DNA of 59,388 nucleotides from assembly GCA_051003795.1 (NCBI GenBank), contig JBPCKZ010000214.1, positions 1 to 59,388 of the forward strand. Direction: 5' to 3'. This document shows, piece by piece, positions 25,244 through 34,720 of the stretch (its first letter is position 1; every line of letters starts with the position of its first letter). The notes under the pieces were generated by a model, which was given only the letters and a program-made list of their open reading frames with translations, was not told the origin of the DNA and did not search any database. A program made the translations under genes and the position numbers. The stretch is from JALYXS01 sp051003795. Lineage in GTDB: Bacteria > Acidobacteriota > Terriglobia > Bryobacterales > Bryobacteraceae.

Positions 25244-26980
25244 TCACGCCAGCCGCGGGACGCCGTGCCCAAATGTATCCGGAGGAGCCAGCTTGCGGCG
25301 CACGGGTCCGGGCGTCATATCGCGCTCGACGGAGTTGAAGACCGATTCGCCGCGCGAGATCAAGTAATCGGCCGTGCGGGCCGCCAGCGCTTGCACCGTC
25401 AGGCCCGGGTTGGCCGATCCTTGCGTGGGCATGATGCTGCCATCGCAAATAAATAAGTTGGCGATATCGTGCGTGCGGCCGAACCCGTCGACCACCGAAG
25501 TAGCCGGATCGTTCCCCATGCGCGCCGCTCCCACCAAATGCGCGAAACGCGACTCCTGGGCAAGATCCCGGCCGCCCGCCGCTTCCATCACCTCAATCAA
25601 TTTCCCTTTGCCGAAGGCGATCATCTTGTTGTCGTTATCGTGCAGGTTGAACGTGACCTTCGCCACGGGAATGCCCCATTGATCTTTCTCTTCGGCCAAT
25701 TCCACGCGATTGTCTTCATGCGGCAGCAGCTCGCCGATCAATGCAATGGCGGCCCAATGGTTGTAATCCATCATCACGCGGCGCATTCCCCACCCCCACG
25801 CGCCTTTTGCCACCATCATTTCCTTCGCGAAGGAAATAGGGAGCGGCGATACGCTCTGAATGCCGAAGCCGCGGGCGAAATCCCGCCGCGGGTCCGTTTC
25901 ATAGAACTCTTCCGTCATGCAGTTGGCCGGGGGCGCCTTGTACATGCGCACCAGTTCCTCGAAGCGGGCCAACGCCACGTTTCCCGCTTGCGCCATCAGG
26001 TAACGGCCGAGGACGCCGCTGGAATTCGCCAAGCCATTTTCAAAACTGGGACAAGCCGAGTTCAACAGGAGACGAGGCGTTTCGATGGAATAACCCGCGA
26101 CGATAACGGCCTTGGCCTTTTGAAATTTTCGATTGCCGTCGCGGTCGAAATAGTGGACGCCGGTAACGCGCCGGTTCGCGCCCAGCTCAACGCGCGATAC
26201 CATGCTATCCGCCCGTATCTCGGCGCCGTTCGCCATCGCATCCGGCACGTGCGTGATCAGCGTGGTGGCCTTGGCGCCCACCTTGCAGCCCTGGTGGCAA
26301 AATCCTCGATAGATGCAATGCGGACGGTCCCCTCGAGATCCTTCGAGAATCGCCACCGGACCTCCCGGGCACACGCGAATGCCTAGTTTGACGCAGCCGC
26401 GCATCATGATATCGGCCACGCCGCCGGTAGCATGGGGCGCGTAGGGGTACCCATGCGGATAGCCCCACGGAAACATGGCCGGGCCCGCAACCGGCATCTC
26501 GAGTTCCATCAACTCGTAGTACGGCTTGATGTCGTCGTAGGTAATGGGCCAATCTACTCCGACGCCGTCGAGCGAGTACGTGTGGAAGTCCGACGGATGC
26601 AGCCGCGGCGTGAACGCCGACCAGTGCACCGTGCTGCCGCCGACGCCCTTGCCGCAGTTGTTCGCTCCCAGCGCGAGCGGATGATTGCCGCCGGTAATTC
26701 GATGGTCGTTCCAATACAGCCGGTGCGAACCGGCTTCATCGCTGACCCAGTCGCGCTCCGAATCCCAGAACGGGCCGGCATCGAAACCGATCACGCGAAA
26801 TCCGGCCCGCGCGAGCCGCTGCGCCAGCACGCCCCCGCCGCCGCCCACCCCTACAATGGCGTAGTCAACCTCCTCGCCCTCGCCAAAGCGTCGCATTGGG
26901 GTCGTCAGCTTTTGAATCGCCCCCAGCATGTGCGGCTCGCCTTCGGGCTTTTCGAATTTTCCGAATAGGGGCGATTTCAA
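25244..26980 (-). CDS. GMC-type FAD oxidoreductase (gluconate/sugar dehydrogenase large-subunit-like)
   Basis: The 578-residue protein has the FAD site VDYAIVGVGGGGGVLAQRLA, the GMC signature region CGKGVGGSTVHWSAFTPR, and the C-terminal cofactor motif NLFICDGSIMPTQGSANPGL. HLVGAARMGNDP holds the likely catalytic His region. A Cys cluster in HCIYRGFCHQGCKVGAKATT is typical of the three-component gluconate 2-dehydrogenase type. It would oxidise a sugar or polyol at the membrane and pass electrons on. Its ATG overlaps the stop of the small-subunit-like gene by 4 bases (ATGA). No twin-arginine signal is visible on this chain, so it would be exported, if at all, with a partner. Confidence 0.9.
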   Translation of the reverse strand: MKSPLFGKFEKPEGEPHMLGAIQKLTTPMRRFGEGEEVDYAIVGVGGGGGVLAQRLARAGFRVIGFDAGPFWDSERDWVSDEAGSHRLYWNDHRITGGNHPLALGANNCGKGVGGSTVHWSAFTPRLHPSDFHTYSLDGVGVDWPITYDDIKPYYELMELEMPVAGPAMFPWGYPHGYPYAPHATGGVADIMMRGCVKLGIRVCPGGPVAILEGSRGDRPHCIYRGFCHQGCKVGAKATTLITHVPDAMANGAEIRADSMVSRVELGANRRVTGVHYFDRDGNRKFQKAKAVIVAGYSIETPRLLLNSACPSFENGLANSSGVLGRYLMAQAGNVALARFEELVRMYKAPPANCMTEEFYETDPRRDFARGFGIQSVSPLPISFAKEMMVAKGAWGWGMRRVMMDYNHWAAIALIGELLPHEDNRVELAEEKDQWGIPVAKVTFNLHDNDNKMIAFGKGKLIEVMEAAGGRDLAQESRFAHLVGAARMGNDPATSVVDGFGRTHDIANLFICDGSIMPTQGSANPGLTVQALAARTADYLISRGESVFNSVERDMTPGPVRRKLAPPDTFGHGVPRLA

Positions 26981-27690
26981 TGCGTGCCTACCTGGCCCGG
27001 AGAGGCGTAATGGCTCTCTTTCCCGCCTACGTGTTCATACACGTCCGAAACGCTGTCTTGCGGCGCGCTCCACTCGTATCGCTTCTCGTCGCGTTCCCAG
27101 GGCTCCGGCTGCCCGTGCTCCAGCCGCATGTACGCGCGCGGATACGCCGGCCCGCCATAGCCGATCTCATCCCAAGCCCACGGATGCGCATAGTAGGCTT
27201 CGACGCAATCCTTCACCAGAAGCAGCCAGAACCGGTCCAACGGCAAACGCTTCCAGGTGTCTTCGCCGGCGGCCGGCTTGGCGTCGTGCAGCGATTTCAG
27301 AATCAGCTCCTGCTCGCGCCAATCCAATTCGGAAAATTCCCGATCGTGCAGATGCCTGGCGATTTCCTGCACGGCGGCCAACCCGATCCGGTAGCTATCG
27401 CGGTCCGTCGGCATGTCTTCGTGGCGGTACCCGTCGCCGCGATTTTCGTAGAGCCGCTCATCGGTCCAGGGGACGATGGGGATCTGGTGCTGCGGGTCGC
27501 GGTCGTCTTGTGGAATAATGTGCCGGCCGATAGCCTCCATGAGCCGCGCTTCCTCCGACGTGAAAAAGCGAATCGGCGGGATATTATTTACACGGTCGAG
27601 AACCACCTCGCGGGTCTTCGCATCCCAGAAATCCTGCTGGCTTAAAGTGCTGTAACCGGGATAATAGCCGGGCTGGGCGGTGCGGTTCAT
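26977..27690 (-). CDS. Gluconate 2-dehydrogenase subunit 3 family protein
   Basis: The ATG at 27690 gives about 237 residues; a longer upstream frame is a shadow of the neighbouring gene. The core from about 40 to 170 (FFTSEEARLMEAIGRHIIPQ, IGLAAVQEIARHLHDREFSE, LVKDCVEAYYAHPWAWDEIG) matches subunit-3 proteins of GMC dehydrogenases. There is no clear signal peptide; relatives often carry a twin-arginine leader. It overlaps both neighbours, 4 bp into the GMC gene and 4 bp with the membrane-protein gene, so the three are translated together. Confidence 0.82.
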   Translation of the reverse strand: MNRTAQPGYYPGYSTLSQQDFWDAKTREVVLDRVNNIPPIRFFTSEEARLMEAIGRHIIPQDDRDPQHQIPIVPWTDERLYENRGDGYRHEDMPTDRDSYRIGLAAVQEIARHLHDREFSELDWREQELILKSLHDAKPAAGEDTWKRLPLDRFWLLLVKDCVEAYYAHPWAWDEIGYGGPAYPRAYMRLEHGQPEPWERDEKRYEWSAPQDSVSDVYEHVGGKESHYASPGQVGTH

Positions 27691-28655
27691 CGTTTTTCTC
27701 TCCTCAGCAGGCTTGCCAGGATTCCTAGGAAACCGGCGGCGGCGAACAGCAGCGGCGCGAATACCGGCGGTCCGTACATTATGTTGTAGAGCGGCTTTTT
27801 CAATCCGCCGGGCCGGCGTAAAACCCCGCGCGCGTGATACCCGAAGCCGATTGCGCCATCGAGCATGGCGATCGCCGAAACCGCGGGCAAAACCGTGTGA
27901 CCGACGCGTTCGCTTTTCACCGCGCCGGCGGCGGCGGCCATCAACATGGGCGCGATAACGATCGGCGTCCACTGAACCTTGTACTGGAAGTTATTCTTGT
28001 AGTGTGAGTACCCCGCCTCGAAGCCGCTGAAGAACGCCGACACGATGGTCGACACGGCCATGTGCTTCTGAAACCTGCCTTCCCGCAGGTCTTGCTCCCA
28101 TCCGATTGAGTCGTGCCCGCCAGCGAGCAGTTTGGCCATGTGCCGCTGGCTAGCCGGGCGTGGAAGACGCTTGTCGCCGGGCTCGCCGCGCCGCAAAAAA
28201 TAGGCGATCATGCCGAGATAAGCGCCGATCCCGAATAAGAGCGGCGCGAATATGGGAGGTCCCATGATCATGTTGACGATCGGTAAACGCCAGCCTCCCG
28301 GCTTGCGCTGAATGCCGCGAACGTGAAAATAGAACCCGATGAGGCAATCCGCGAGGGTTATCATCGAGACGGCGGGCAGAACCGTTCTCGCCGCGCGGCG
28401 GCTCCGGAACGCCCATACCCCCGCTCCCAGCAAAGTCCCGCTCAGAATCACCGGCGTATACATGATTCGGCGGCTATAGCTGCCGCGATAATGTTCATAC
28501 GAAACCTCGAGGCCGCTCAGAACGCTCGACAGTCCCGCGAGCAAAGCCAGCCATCGCTGAAACCGCCCTTCCCGGATTTCGAGGCCGGCTTCATCCAACA
28601 CGCGCTCCAGGTCCCACATGATTTTCATCCCGAAACGGAGCACGATTCCGGCCAT
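27687..28655 (-). CDS. Membrane protein made of two tandem homologous halves
   Basis: From the ATG at 28655 the protein has about 322 residues. Two halves of about 130 residues are clear repeats: LREGRFQ-type starts (IREGRFQRWLALLAGLSSVL versus LREGRFQKHMAVSTIVSAFF), TVLPAVSMITLADCLIGFYF versus TVLPAVSAIAMLDGAIGFGY, and MIMGPPIFAPLLFGIGAYLG versus IMYGPPVFAPLLFAAAGFLG. Each half has about four membrane segments. Its coupling to the subunit-3-like and GMC genes suggests it anchors or supports that dehydrogenase, but I know no assigned function. A GTG at 28667 is an alternative start. Confidence 0.75.
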   Translation of the reverse strand: MAGIVLRFGMKIMWDLERVLDEAGLEIREGRFQRWLALLAGLSSVLSGLEVSYEHYRGSYSRRIMYTPVILSGTLLGAGVWAFRSRRAARTVLPAVSMITLADCLIGFYFHVRGIQRKPGGWRLPIVNMIMGPPIFAPLLFGIGAYLGMIAYFLRRGEPGDKRLPRPASQRHMAKLLAGGHDSIGWEQDLREGRFQKHMAVSTIVSAFFSGFEAGYSHYKNNFQYKVQWTPIVIAPMLMAAAAGAVKSERVGHTVLPAVSAIAMLDGAIGFGYHARGVLRRPGGLKKPLYNIMYGPPVFAPLLFAAAGFLGILASLLRREKR

Positions 28656-28726
28656 TGTTTGCCTCACCCGGCGACCCTTCGTTGCATTCGTTACAGTCGG
28701 CGGCCGTCCTTCGGGGCAACCGGAGT

Positions 28727-28755
28727 TTGCAAAATCGCGCCGTTCACGAGATACT
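28727..28755 (+). promoter_or_regulatory. Possible promoter for the HU-like gene
   Basis: TTGCAA (28727-28732), a 17-bp spacer and GATACT (28750-28755) lie about 80 bp before the start at 28839. Each box matches the consensus at four of six positions, so the call is tentative. The rest of the 171-bp divergent gap shows nothing else clear. Confidence 0.35.
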
Positions 28756-28838
28756 GAATTTCTCCCCTAATCGATTGAGTAGACCGAATTTACCAAGCTC
28801 GTTTAATAGGCCACGGGCGATCCAGGAGCCGCCTGAAA

Positions 28839-29159
28839 ATGACGAAAGCCGATCTGATTGAAGAAGTGTCCCGCGTGGTCGAGATGACGCGGAAGGAATC
28901 CGAAGTTATCGTCGAGGCGATCTTCGATAGCATCGTGAAATCGTTGCGCGGCGGCGATAAAATCGAAATTCGCGGCTTCGGCAGCTTCCGTACGCGGCAG
29001 CGGCAGCCGCGCGTGGGGCGGAATCCAAAGACCGGGACGCGCGTCGAAGTGCCGGCCAAGACAATTCCCTACTTCAAGCCGAGCAAAGAGCTGAAAGATG
29101 TCGTCAACAGCTCGACGCCCCCGGCAGGCTTGGAGTCCGAATCCCCGCGAGCGGTCTGA
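28839..29159 (+). CDS. HU/IHF-family DNA-binding protein
   Basis: The 106-residue protein starts MTKADLIEEVSRVVEMTRKE and has the full HU/IHF core, including the beta-arm region IRGFGSFRTRQRQPRVGRNP with the proline-bearing tip GRNPKTGTRVEVPAK, and the closing PYFKPSKELKDVVN. It bends and compacts DNA as a dimer. A 12-residue Pro/Ser/Glu-rich tail extends beyond the usual end. AGGAG lies 10 bases before the ATG. The HIT-family gene starts 15 bp after its stop. A second, more divergent HU-like gene is at 32570. Confidence 0.92.
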   Translation: MTKADLIEEVSRVVEMTRKESEVIVEAIFDSIVKSLRGGDKIEIRGFGSFRTRQRQPRVGRNPKTGTRVEVPAKTIPYFKPSKELKDVVNSSTPPAGLESESPRAV

Positions 29160-29174
29160 AATCGGTTCACCCAT

Positions 29175-29684
29175 TTGGATCGCCTTTGGAGTCCCTGGCG
29201 CTACAGCTTCATTTCTGAAGGACAGCCGCCTGGCGGATGCGTATTCTGCCGGATCGCGGCCGATAATACCGATTCCGCGCATTTCGTTCTGCGGCGCGCC
29301 CGGTTTAACTTCGTAATTCTCAACCTATATCCGTACACCAGCGGCCATTTGATGGTGGTGCCGTATGCGCACCTCGCGACCCTCGAAAACGCGCCGGAAG
29401 AGACGGCCGCCGAGATGTTCCAACTCACGCGCGAATCCGAGCGGCACTTGCGGACGGTCTACAAGCCGGAGGGCATAAACATCGGCATGAACGTGGGCGC
29501 GTGCGCGGGCGCTGGAATTGCAGGCCACATTCACATGCATGCGCTTCCACGCTGGTTGGGCGACGCCAATTTCATGAGCGTGATCGGCGAAACGCGCGTG
29601 CTTCCGGAGACGCTCGAAACCACCTACCGCAAACTGCTCGCGGCATTCGAAAATTCGGCCTGCCGTCCAGGTGCGGGAGAATAG
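29175..29684 (+). CDS. HIT-family nucleotide hydrolase/phosphorylase-like protein
   Basis: The 169-residue protein starts at a TTG, the only start between the upstream stop and the domain. An N-terminal GGCVFCRIA holds a Cys pair that can bind zinc as in Ap4A-phosphorylase-like HIT proteins. The HIT motif is GHIHMHALPRW, whose central His is the nucleotidyl acceptor. The opening MDRLWSPWRYSFI is also typical. It would split dinucleoside polyphosphates or similar nucleotides in the cytoplasm. Confidence 0.9.
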   Translation: MDRLWSPWRYSFISEGQPPGGCVFCRIAADNTDSAHFVLRRARFNFVILNLYPYTSGHLMVVPYAHLATLENAPEETAAEMFQLTRESERHLRTVYKPEGINIGMNVGACAGAGIAGHIHMHALPRWLGDANFMSVIGETRVLPETLETTYRKLLAAFENSACRPGAGE

Positions 29685-29688
29685 GCTC

Positions 29689-30069
29689 ATGCACGGCAAG
29701 ACGGTTGCGATGCTGATTGCCGTTTTGATGCCGGCCCTGTTGTTGGGCCAGTACGGTTATCCGCGCGCGCGCCGCTCGGGATCGGCCAACCAAACCAAGA
29801 GCACGGGCGCGTATGGCGGCCCCGCGGTCACGTTCCACGGCAAGCTGAAAGAACTTACGAAGAGGGAAATCGTCATCGAAACGGAAGAGGACCAAGCCCT
29901 TTCCATCGGACGCTACCGCAAGACCAAATTCCTCAAGGACAATCGGGAGATCAAGCCCGCCGATATTCCGATGGGAGCTTCGCTCACCGTGGACGTTACG
30001 AAAGACGCGGACTTAAAGCCGCTCGCGGTGAACGTGTTCGTCGACCCGGTCAAGAACGCCGCGAATTAG
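29689..30069 (+). CDS. Small secreted protein, DUF5666-like
   Basis: From the ATG at 29689 the protein has 126 residues: a signal peptide (MHGKTVAMLIAVLMPALLLG), a short basic/Gly spacer, and one small beta domain (VTFHGKLKELTKREIVIETE, then MGASLTVDVTKDADLKPLAV). The arrangement of strands around a G-x-L/K-E-L core resembles small OB-like exported domains of the DUF5666 kind, but this is a weak likeness. It starts 4 bp after the HIT gene, so it is probably in the same operon. Function unknown. Confidence 0.65.
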   Translation: MHGKTVAMLIAVLMPALLLGQYGYPRARRSGSANQTKSTGAYGGPAVTFHGKLKELTKREIVIETEEDQALSIGRYRKTKFLKDNREIKPADIPMGASLTVDVTKDADLKPLAVNVFVDPVKNAAN

Positions 30070-30080
30070 CGCGATCCCGA

Positions 30081-31169
30081 TCACTTTCCGCGGAAAAGGT
30101 ACCCAAGCTCGACGATCAGGATTATCACAACCATCAGTTCCAGCACGAACGCTCTCCCCTGATGAAACCGGTCCATCATGAACTGGTACAGTTCGCCGAC
30201 GGTATTCAGCTTGTCCTCCACCAGCTTGCGATAATCCGGCACGCCGATTCTTGCGGCCGCGAGGCGGTAAACGCGCGCGGAGAAGGTATCGCTAAGAAAC
30301 TTGATCGAATTGTCGACGCGCTCGGTGAGTTCCCGAATTTCGAGCCGCATCGCGCTCAATCGCTCCGCCTCGCGAGCCATGCGCCAGCGCGCAAAGAACC
30401 CCGTCCCGCTACTGAGCGAGTCGTAGACGCGGTCGAGAAGCTGCGACAGCACGTGATCGTAGTGCCGGAATTCGAGCAGCTGCGAATTGGCGTACTCGAG
30501 CAACTGTATCGTCGGAGCGGCCCCGTCGGCCGTGTCGTACACCAGCGCCGCGCTCCAGCCGGCTACCAGCAGATCGTTCGGATAATACGACATTCTGGAT
30601 TGCAGCACTTCCGACTGCTCGTCCGTCGACAACGGAATTGGCTCGCCTCGGACAATGCGGGCGATATCCGAACCGTAATTCGATATCAATTCTCCCACGC
30701 CGAGCGCCGCGCCACTTCCGCTTGTCATGGGCTGTATCTGAAAAATATAGTAGTCTTCGCTCAAGCGATATTCATAGGGCTTCACCAGCGGCGCCCCCAC
30801 GCGCTTCCCCAATGCTTTGGCGATCTCCGCCGCGTGCCGTTCCATTTCCGGCGCGGCGATCCACGTTGCGGAGAAATTCACCAGATCGTCCCACTCAAAG
30901 TCGAAGCCCAATTCGAATTCAATGCTGACGACCCCGTAATCGTGGTAGTTCACCCGGCAATTCAGGCGCTCGCCGCTCTCGAGGAGTTGGGGCGGAAGAG
31001 TCTCCAAAACCGGGGGCCGCTCGAAGCGGACATACTCCGGAGCTAAGTGGCGGAAAGCCGGTTCGCGGCTGACTGGAGGCGATCCCAATATATTGCGCAG
31101 TTTTTCCAGAAGGATCTCTTCACAAAGATCGTAAAGAAATATGCTCTGAAAGAAACCCGATACCCTCAC
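30081..31169 (-). CDS. Membrane-anchored RMD1/DUF155-like protein
   Basis: This 362-residue protein has a soluble N-terminal beta/alpha domain, then YPNDLLVAGWSAALVYDT, then a long helical stretch (LLEYANSQLLEFRHYDHVLS and RLSAMRLEIRELTERVDNSI). It ends in one TM helix (FVLELMVVIILIVELGYLF) and a short basic tail. This order, with a helical region before a single C-terminal anchor, is the plan of the RMD1/Sif2/DUF155 family (mitochondrial RMND1 relatives). The assignment is by layout and a few motifs, so moderate. It is convergent with the small secreted protein gene and divergent from recA. Confidence 0.6.
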   Translation of the reverse strand: MRVSGFFQSIFLYDLCEEILLEKLRNILGSPPVSREPAFRHLAPEYVRFERPPVLETLPPQLLESGERLNCRVNYHDYGVVSIEFELGFDFEWDDLVNFSATWIAAPEMERHAAEIAKALGKRVGAPLVKPYEYRLSEDYYIFQIQPMTSGSGAALGVGELISNYGSDIARIVRGEPIPLSTDEQSEVLQSRMSYYPNDLLVAGWSAALVYDTADGAAPTIQLLEYANSQLLEFRHYDHVLSQLLDRVYDSLSSGTGFFARWRMAREAERLSAMRLEIRELTERVDNSIKFLSDTFSARVYRLAAARIGVPDYRKLVEDKLNTVGELYQFMMDRFHQGRAFVLELMVVIILIVELGYLFRGK

Positions 31170-31309
31170 GCTGGATGGCCCCGCTCAATCGACTTTGCGA
31201 TCGAAGGTTCCGACCTTGCGCGCCGGGTCAAACATTAACATTACCGCTTCGCTCCGAACGCCCGATGTTTCACACGACCGCTCGATTGAGAACAATCCGG
31301 CCATTCGCG

Positions 31310-31333
31310 CACTCCTGTGCTTCATAAGGAGTG
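31310..31333 (+). promoter_or_regulatory. Hairpin covering the recA Shine-Dalgarno
   Basis: CACTCCT (31310-31316) pairs perfectly with AGGAGTG (31327-31333) around a 10-base loop. The 3' arm contains the AGGAG ribosome binding site, so folding would hide it. No clear LexA box was recognised in the 169-bp leader. Confidence 0.45.
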
Positions 31334-31338
31334 TTCTC

Positions 31339-32388
<1,050 letters not shown>

Positions 32389-32455
32389 ATGAAGGTCTAA
32401 ACAGCCATGGGCCGCCAAAATATGCGGAAAACCTAGGCTTTTTGCATGTTTTACC

Positions 32456-32484
32456 TTTACATCTCACGTGGCGTTCCGTATGAT
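32456..32484 (+). promoter_or_regulatory. Probable promoter for the second HU-like gene
   Basis: TTTACA (32456-32461), a 17-bp spacer and TATGAT (32479-32484) stand about 85 bp before the ATG at 32570. Confidence 0.55.
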
Positions 32485-32569
32485 TGTAACGTTTCCACAA
32501 CATTGGGATCGTTCGCGGACCTGATTTTACTGCCCTTTGGCGATGTGGATGCAAAAAAGAGGAGGCTTG

Positions 32570-32878
32570 ATGCCCAATCAACGAATGACGCAGACGCAAT
32601 TGACTAGATCGCTCGCCGAGGCGTGCGAGGTGCCCAACAAGACCGCCCGCCTGTTTCTGGACAACCTTGCCAGCACGGCGGTGAGCGAAGTAAAAAAGAA
32701 CGGAGTTTTTGTGATGCCGGGACTCGGGCGGCTGGTCCGCGTCGAACGCAAAGCCCGCATGGGAAGAAATCCGGCGACTGGCGAATCGATCAAGATCGCG
32801 GCGAAGAAAGTGGTGAAGTTCCGCGTAGCGAAAGCGGCGAAAGATGCCATCGTCCCGCCCAAGAAAGCGAAGCCCTAA
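32570..32878 (+). CDS. HU-like DNA-binding protein, lysine/alanine-rich end
   Basis: The ATG at 32570 has GAGGAGG upstream and gives 102 residues. The HU fold is recognisable: TQTQLTRSLAEACEVPNKTA, then VMPGLGRLVRVERKARMGRN with GRNPATGESIKIAAKKVVKF forming the DNA-binding arm. The tail (IVPPKKAKP) is basic. Compared with the gene at 28839 it is more divergent and resembles HU proteins annotated as 'HU-like' in deltaproteobacteria and acidobacteria. It probably binds DNA non-specifically. Confidence 0.85.
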   Translation: MPNQRMTQTQLTRSLAEACEVPNKTARLFLDNLASTAVSEVKKNGVFVMPGLGRLVRVERKARMGRNPATGESIKIAAKKVVKFRVAKAAKDAIVPPKKAKP

Positions 32879-32910
32879 GCGGCTTTAAACGACCAGGTTC
32901 TGAAATTCAA

Positions 32911-32946
32911 AACCCCGCGGCGTTTGCGTTGCCCGCGGGGTTCATT
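32911..32946. terminator. Terminator between the HU-like gene and tatA
   Basis: A perfect 10-bp stem (AACCCCGCGG / CCGCGGGGTT) with a 12-base loop is followed by a T-rich stretch. It lies between convergent genes and could act in both directions. Confidence 0.8.
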
Positions 32947-33011
32947 TCTTTTAAGATGTACTCTCTCGGTCGAGAAGGCTCACCGCCCAACGCGCGGGCA
33001 ATCCACGAAGC

Positions 33012-33203
33012 TTACGCCTGCTTCTTCTCTTCGACTTTCGGAGCCGCTTCTTCCTCTTTCAGCGATGTTTTAAAGCTGCGGATACCCTCGCCTAAACCCT
33101 TTGCGAGTTCCGGAATTTTCTTGCCGCCGAAAAGAAGAACGCCCACTCCGAGAATGACCAACAACTCGGGCATTCCAAGGCCACCAAGTCCTGCTAAGTT
33201 CAT
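33012..33203 (-). CDS. tatA: Twin-arginine translocase subunit TatA
   Basis: The ATG at 33203 has GGAGG at the right distance and gives 63 residues. One TM helix (MPELLVILGVGVLLFGGKKI) ends with the FGGKKIPE hinge of TatA proteins. An amphipathic helix follows (LAKGLGEGIRSFKTSL), then a charged tail. It forms the protein-conducting assembly of the Tat pathway; tatC is not in the window. At least one protein here, the fucosidase, has a twin-arginine-like leader. Confidence 0.93.
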   Translation of the reverse strand: MNLAGLGGLGMPELLVILGVGVLLFGGKKIPELAKGLGEGIRSFKTSLKEEEAAPKVEEKKQA

Positions 33204-33268
33204 AAGGCCTCCTCTACTCAATTCTAGGGATACGCGGGGAGGGAGTCAAGTTGAGCTCAAATACCGCG

Positions 33269-34717
33269 TTAGTCCCAGTTCATCGCCAAATGCACAAAAC
33301 TCCGCACCGGCGCGCCCGTGGGGCCTTTGGCCATGTACGGCTTGGCTTCATCCAGCCACGCGATACCCGCGATGTCGAGATGCACCCAGGGCGTGGGGTC
33401 GGCAAATTCCTTGAGGAACATCGCCGCGGTGATCGCGCCGCCTTGCCGGGTTCCGATATTCTGCAAATCCGCGTAAACGTTCTTGAGCTGCTCTTTGTAT
33501 TCCTCATCCATCGGCATCGCCCACATCTTCTCGCCTTCGGCTTTCGATGCGTTCAACCACCGCTGCTGCAGCTCTTCGTTGTTGGCGAAAACGCCGGCGT
33601 TGATTGTTCCCAGGGCGACGACAATCGCGCCGGTCAGCGTCGCCGCATCCACCAGGTGAGTGCACCCGATCGTCTTGGCGTACGTCAGCGCGTCGGCCAG
33701 GATCATGCGGCCTTCGGCATCCGTATTCATCACTTCGACAGTCTTGCCGGAGAGAGTTGTCACAATGTCGCCAGGGCGCTGGGCGCGGCTCCCCGGCATG
33801 TTTTCGACCGCGGGGATCAGCGCGGTTACCGCAATGCGCGGCTTCAATTGAGCGATCGCCCGCATGGCCCCGATCGCCGCGGCGCCGCCCGCCATGTCAT
33901 ATTTCATCTTCTCCATGCCTTCGGCCGGCTTGATCGAGATGCCGCCGGTGTCGAAGGTAACGCCCTTCCCCACCAGTCCCAAGTGCACGCAATCGAGCGG
34001 CTCTCGCGCGGGCTTGTAGCGTAGGACGATCGTCGCCGGCGCTTCGGCGCTCCCCATCGCCACCGCCAGCAGCGCGCCCATGCCGAGCTGCTTCATGCGG
34101 TCCCGATCGAGAATCTCGCACTCCAGCCCCTCCTCGAAAGCCATATGCCGCGCGCGTTCGGCCAAAGCGGAAGGACCCAGAAGATTGGGCGGAGCATTCG
34201 CCAGATCCCGGGCGAAATTCTGCGCTTCCGCCATCGTCCGCCCTCGGTCCACTGCAGCCTGGAGTCCCGCCGCATCCCCTTCCACCGAAATCGTGAAACT
34301 TTCGATGCGCTTCGAATCCGACTTGTCGCTCTTCAAGTAATCGGGGTCGAAATTTCCGAGGATCGCCCCTTCGACGGCCGCCGAAACGAACTCTGGAGCG
34401 GCATGCGCTTGGTCGAGCGAAAGCGCGACGCGCCGAACGGATTTCGCTTTCAGATGGCGCACCGCCGCCCCGGCAAGCTTTCGCAGCTCGTGAGAATTGA
34501 ACCCGTCCGGCTTTCCCGCCCCAACCAGTAATATCCTGGTAGCCGCGAAGCCCGGCGTCTGGTGAAGAAGCGTCATTTCCAGGGATTTTCCGGTGATCTC
34601 TCCCGCTTCATACAGATGCGGAACAAAATCGGGTCGCGGGACGCCTTCAAAGCCTATAAGGACTAACGCGTCCGTCTCCAGCCGCGATGCTTCCGCCTGC
34701 TCAAGTGTAATTTGCAT
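33269..34717 (-). CDS. pepA: Leucyl aminopeptidase (M17)
   Basis: The 482-residue protein has the N-terminal macro-like domain and a complete two-zinc catalytic domain: VGKGVTFDTGGISIKPAEGM with the first Lys/Asp ligands, then NTDAEGRMILADALTYA, the family signature holding Asp, Glu and Arg. The closing WVHLDIAGIAWLDEAKPYMA is also typical. It removes N-terminal residues from peptides in the cytoplasm; M17 relatives can also act in DNA-binding roles. The gene begins 3 bp after the smpB stop on the same strand, so the two are likely cotranscribed. Confidence 0.95.
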   Translation of the reverse strand: MQITLEQAEASRLETDALVLIGFEGVPRPDFVPHLYEAGEITGKSLEMTLLHQTPGFAATRILLVGAGKPDGFNSHELRKLAGAAVRHLKAKSVRRVALSLDQAHAAPEFVSAAVEGAILGNFDPDYLKSDKSDSKRIESFTISVEGDAAGLQAAVDRGRTMAEAQNFARDLANAPPNLLGPSALAERARHMAFEEGLECEILDRDRMKQLGMGALLAVAMGSAEAPATIVLRYKPAREPLDCVHLGLVGKGVTFDTGGISIKPAEGMEKMKYDMAGGAAAIGAMRAIAQLKPRIAVTALIPAVENMPGSRAQRPGDIVTTLSGKTVEVMNTDAEGRMILADALTYAKTIGCTHLVDAATLTGAIVVALGTINAGVFANNEELQQRWLNASKAEGEKMWAMPMDEEYKEQLKNVYADLQNIGTRQGGAITAAMFLKEFADPTPWVHLDIAGIAWLDEAKPYMAKGPTGAPVRSFVHLAMNWD

Positions 34718-34720
34718 GTA

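Noticed and set aside
27691..27972. N-terminal extension of the gluconate-dehydrogenase subunit-3-like protein
   Set aside because: The extension is Arg-rich and lies in a shifted frame of the membrane-protein gene; the ATG at 27690 fits the 4-bp overlap.
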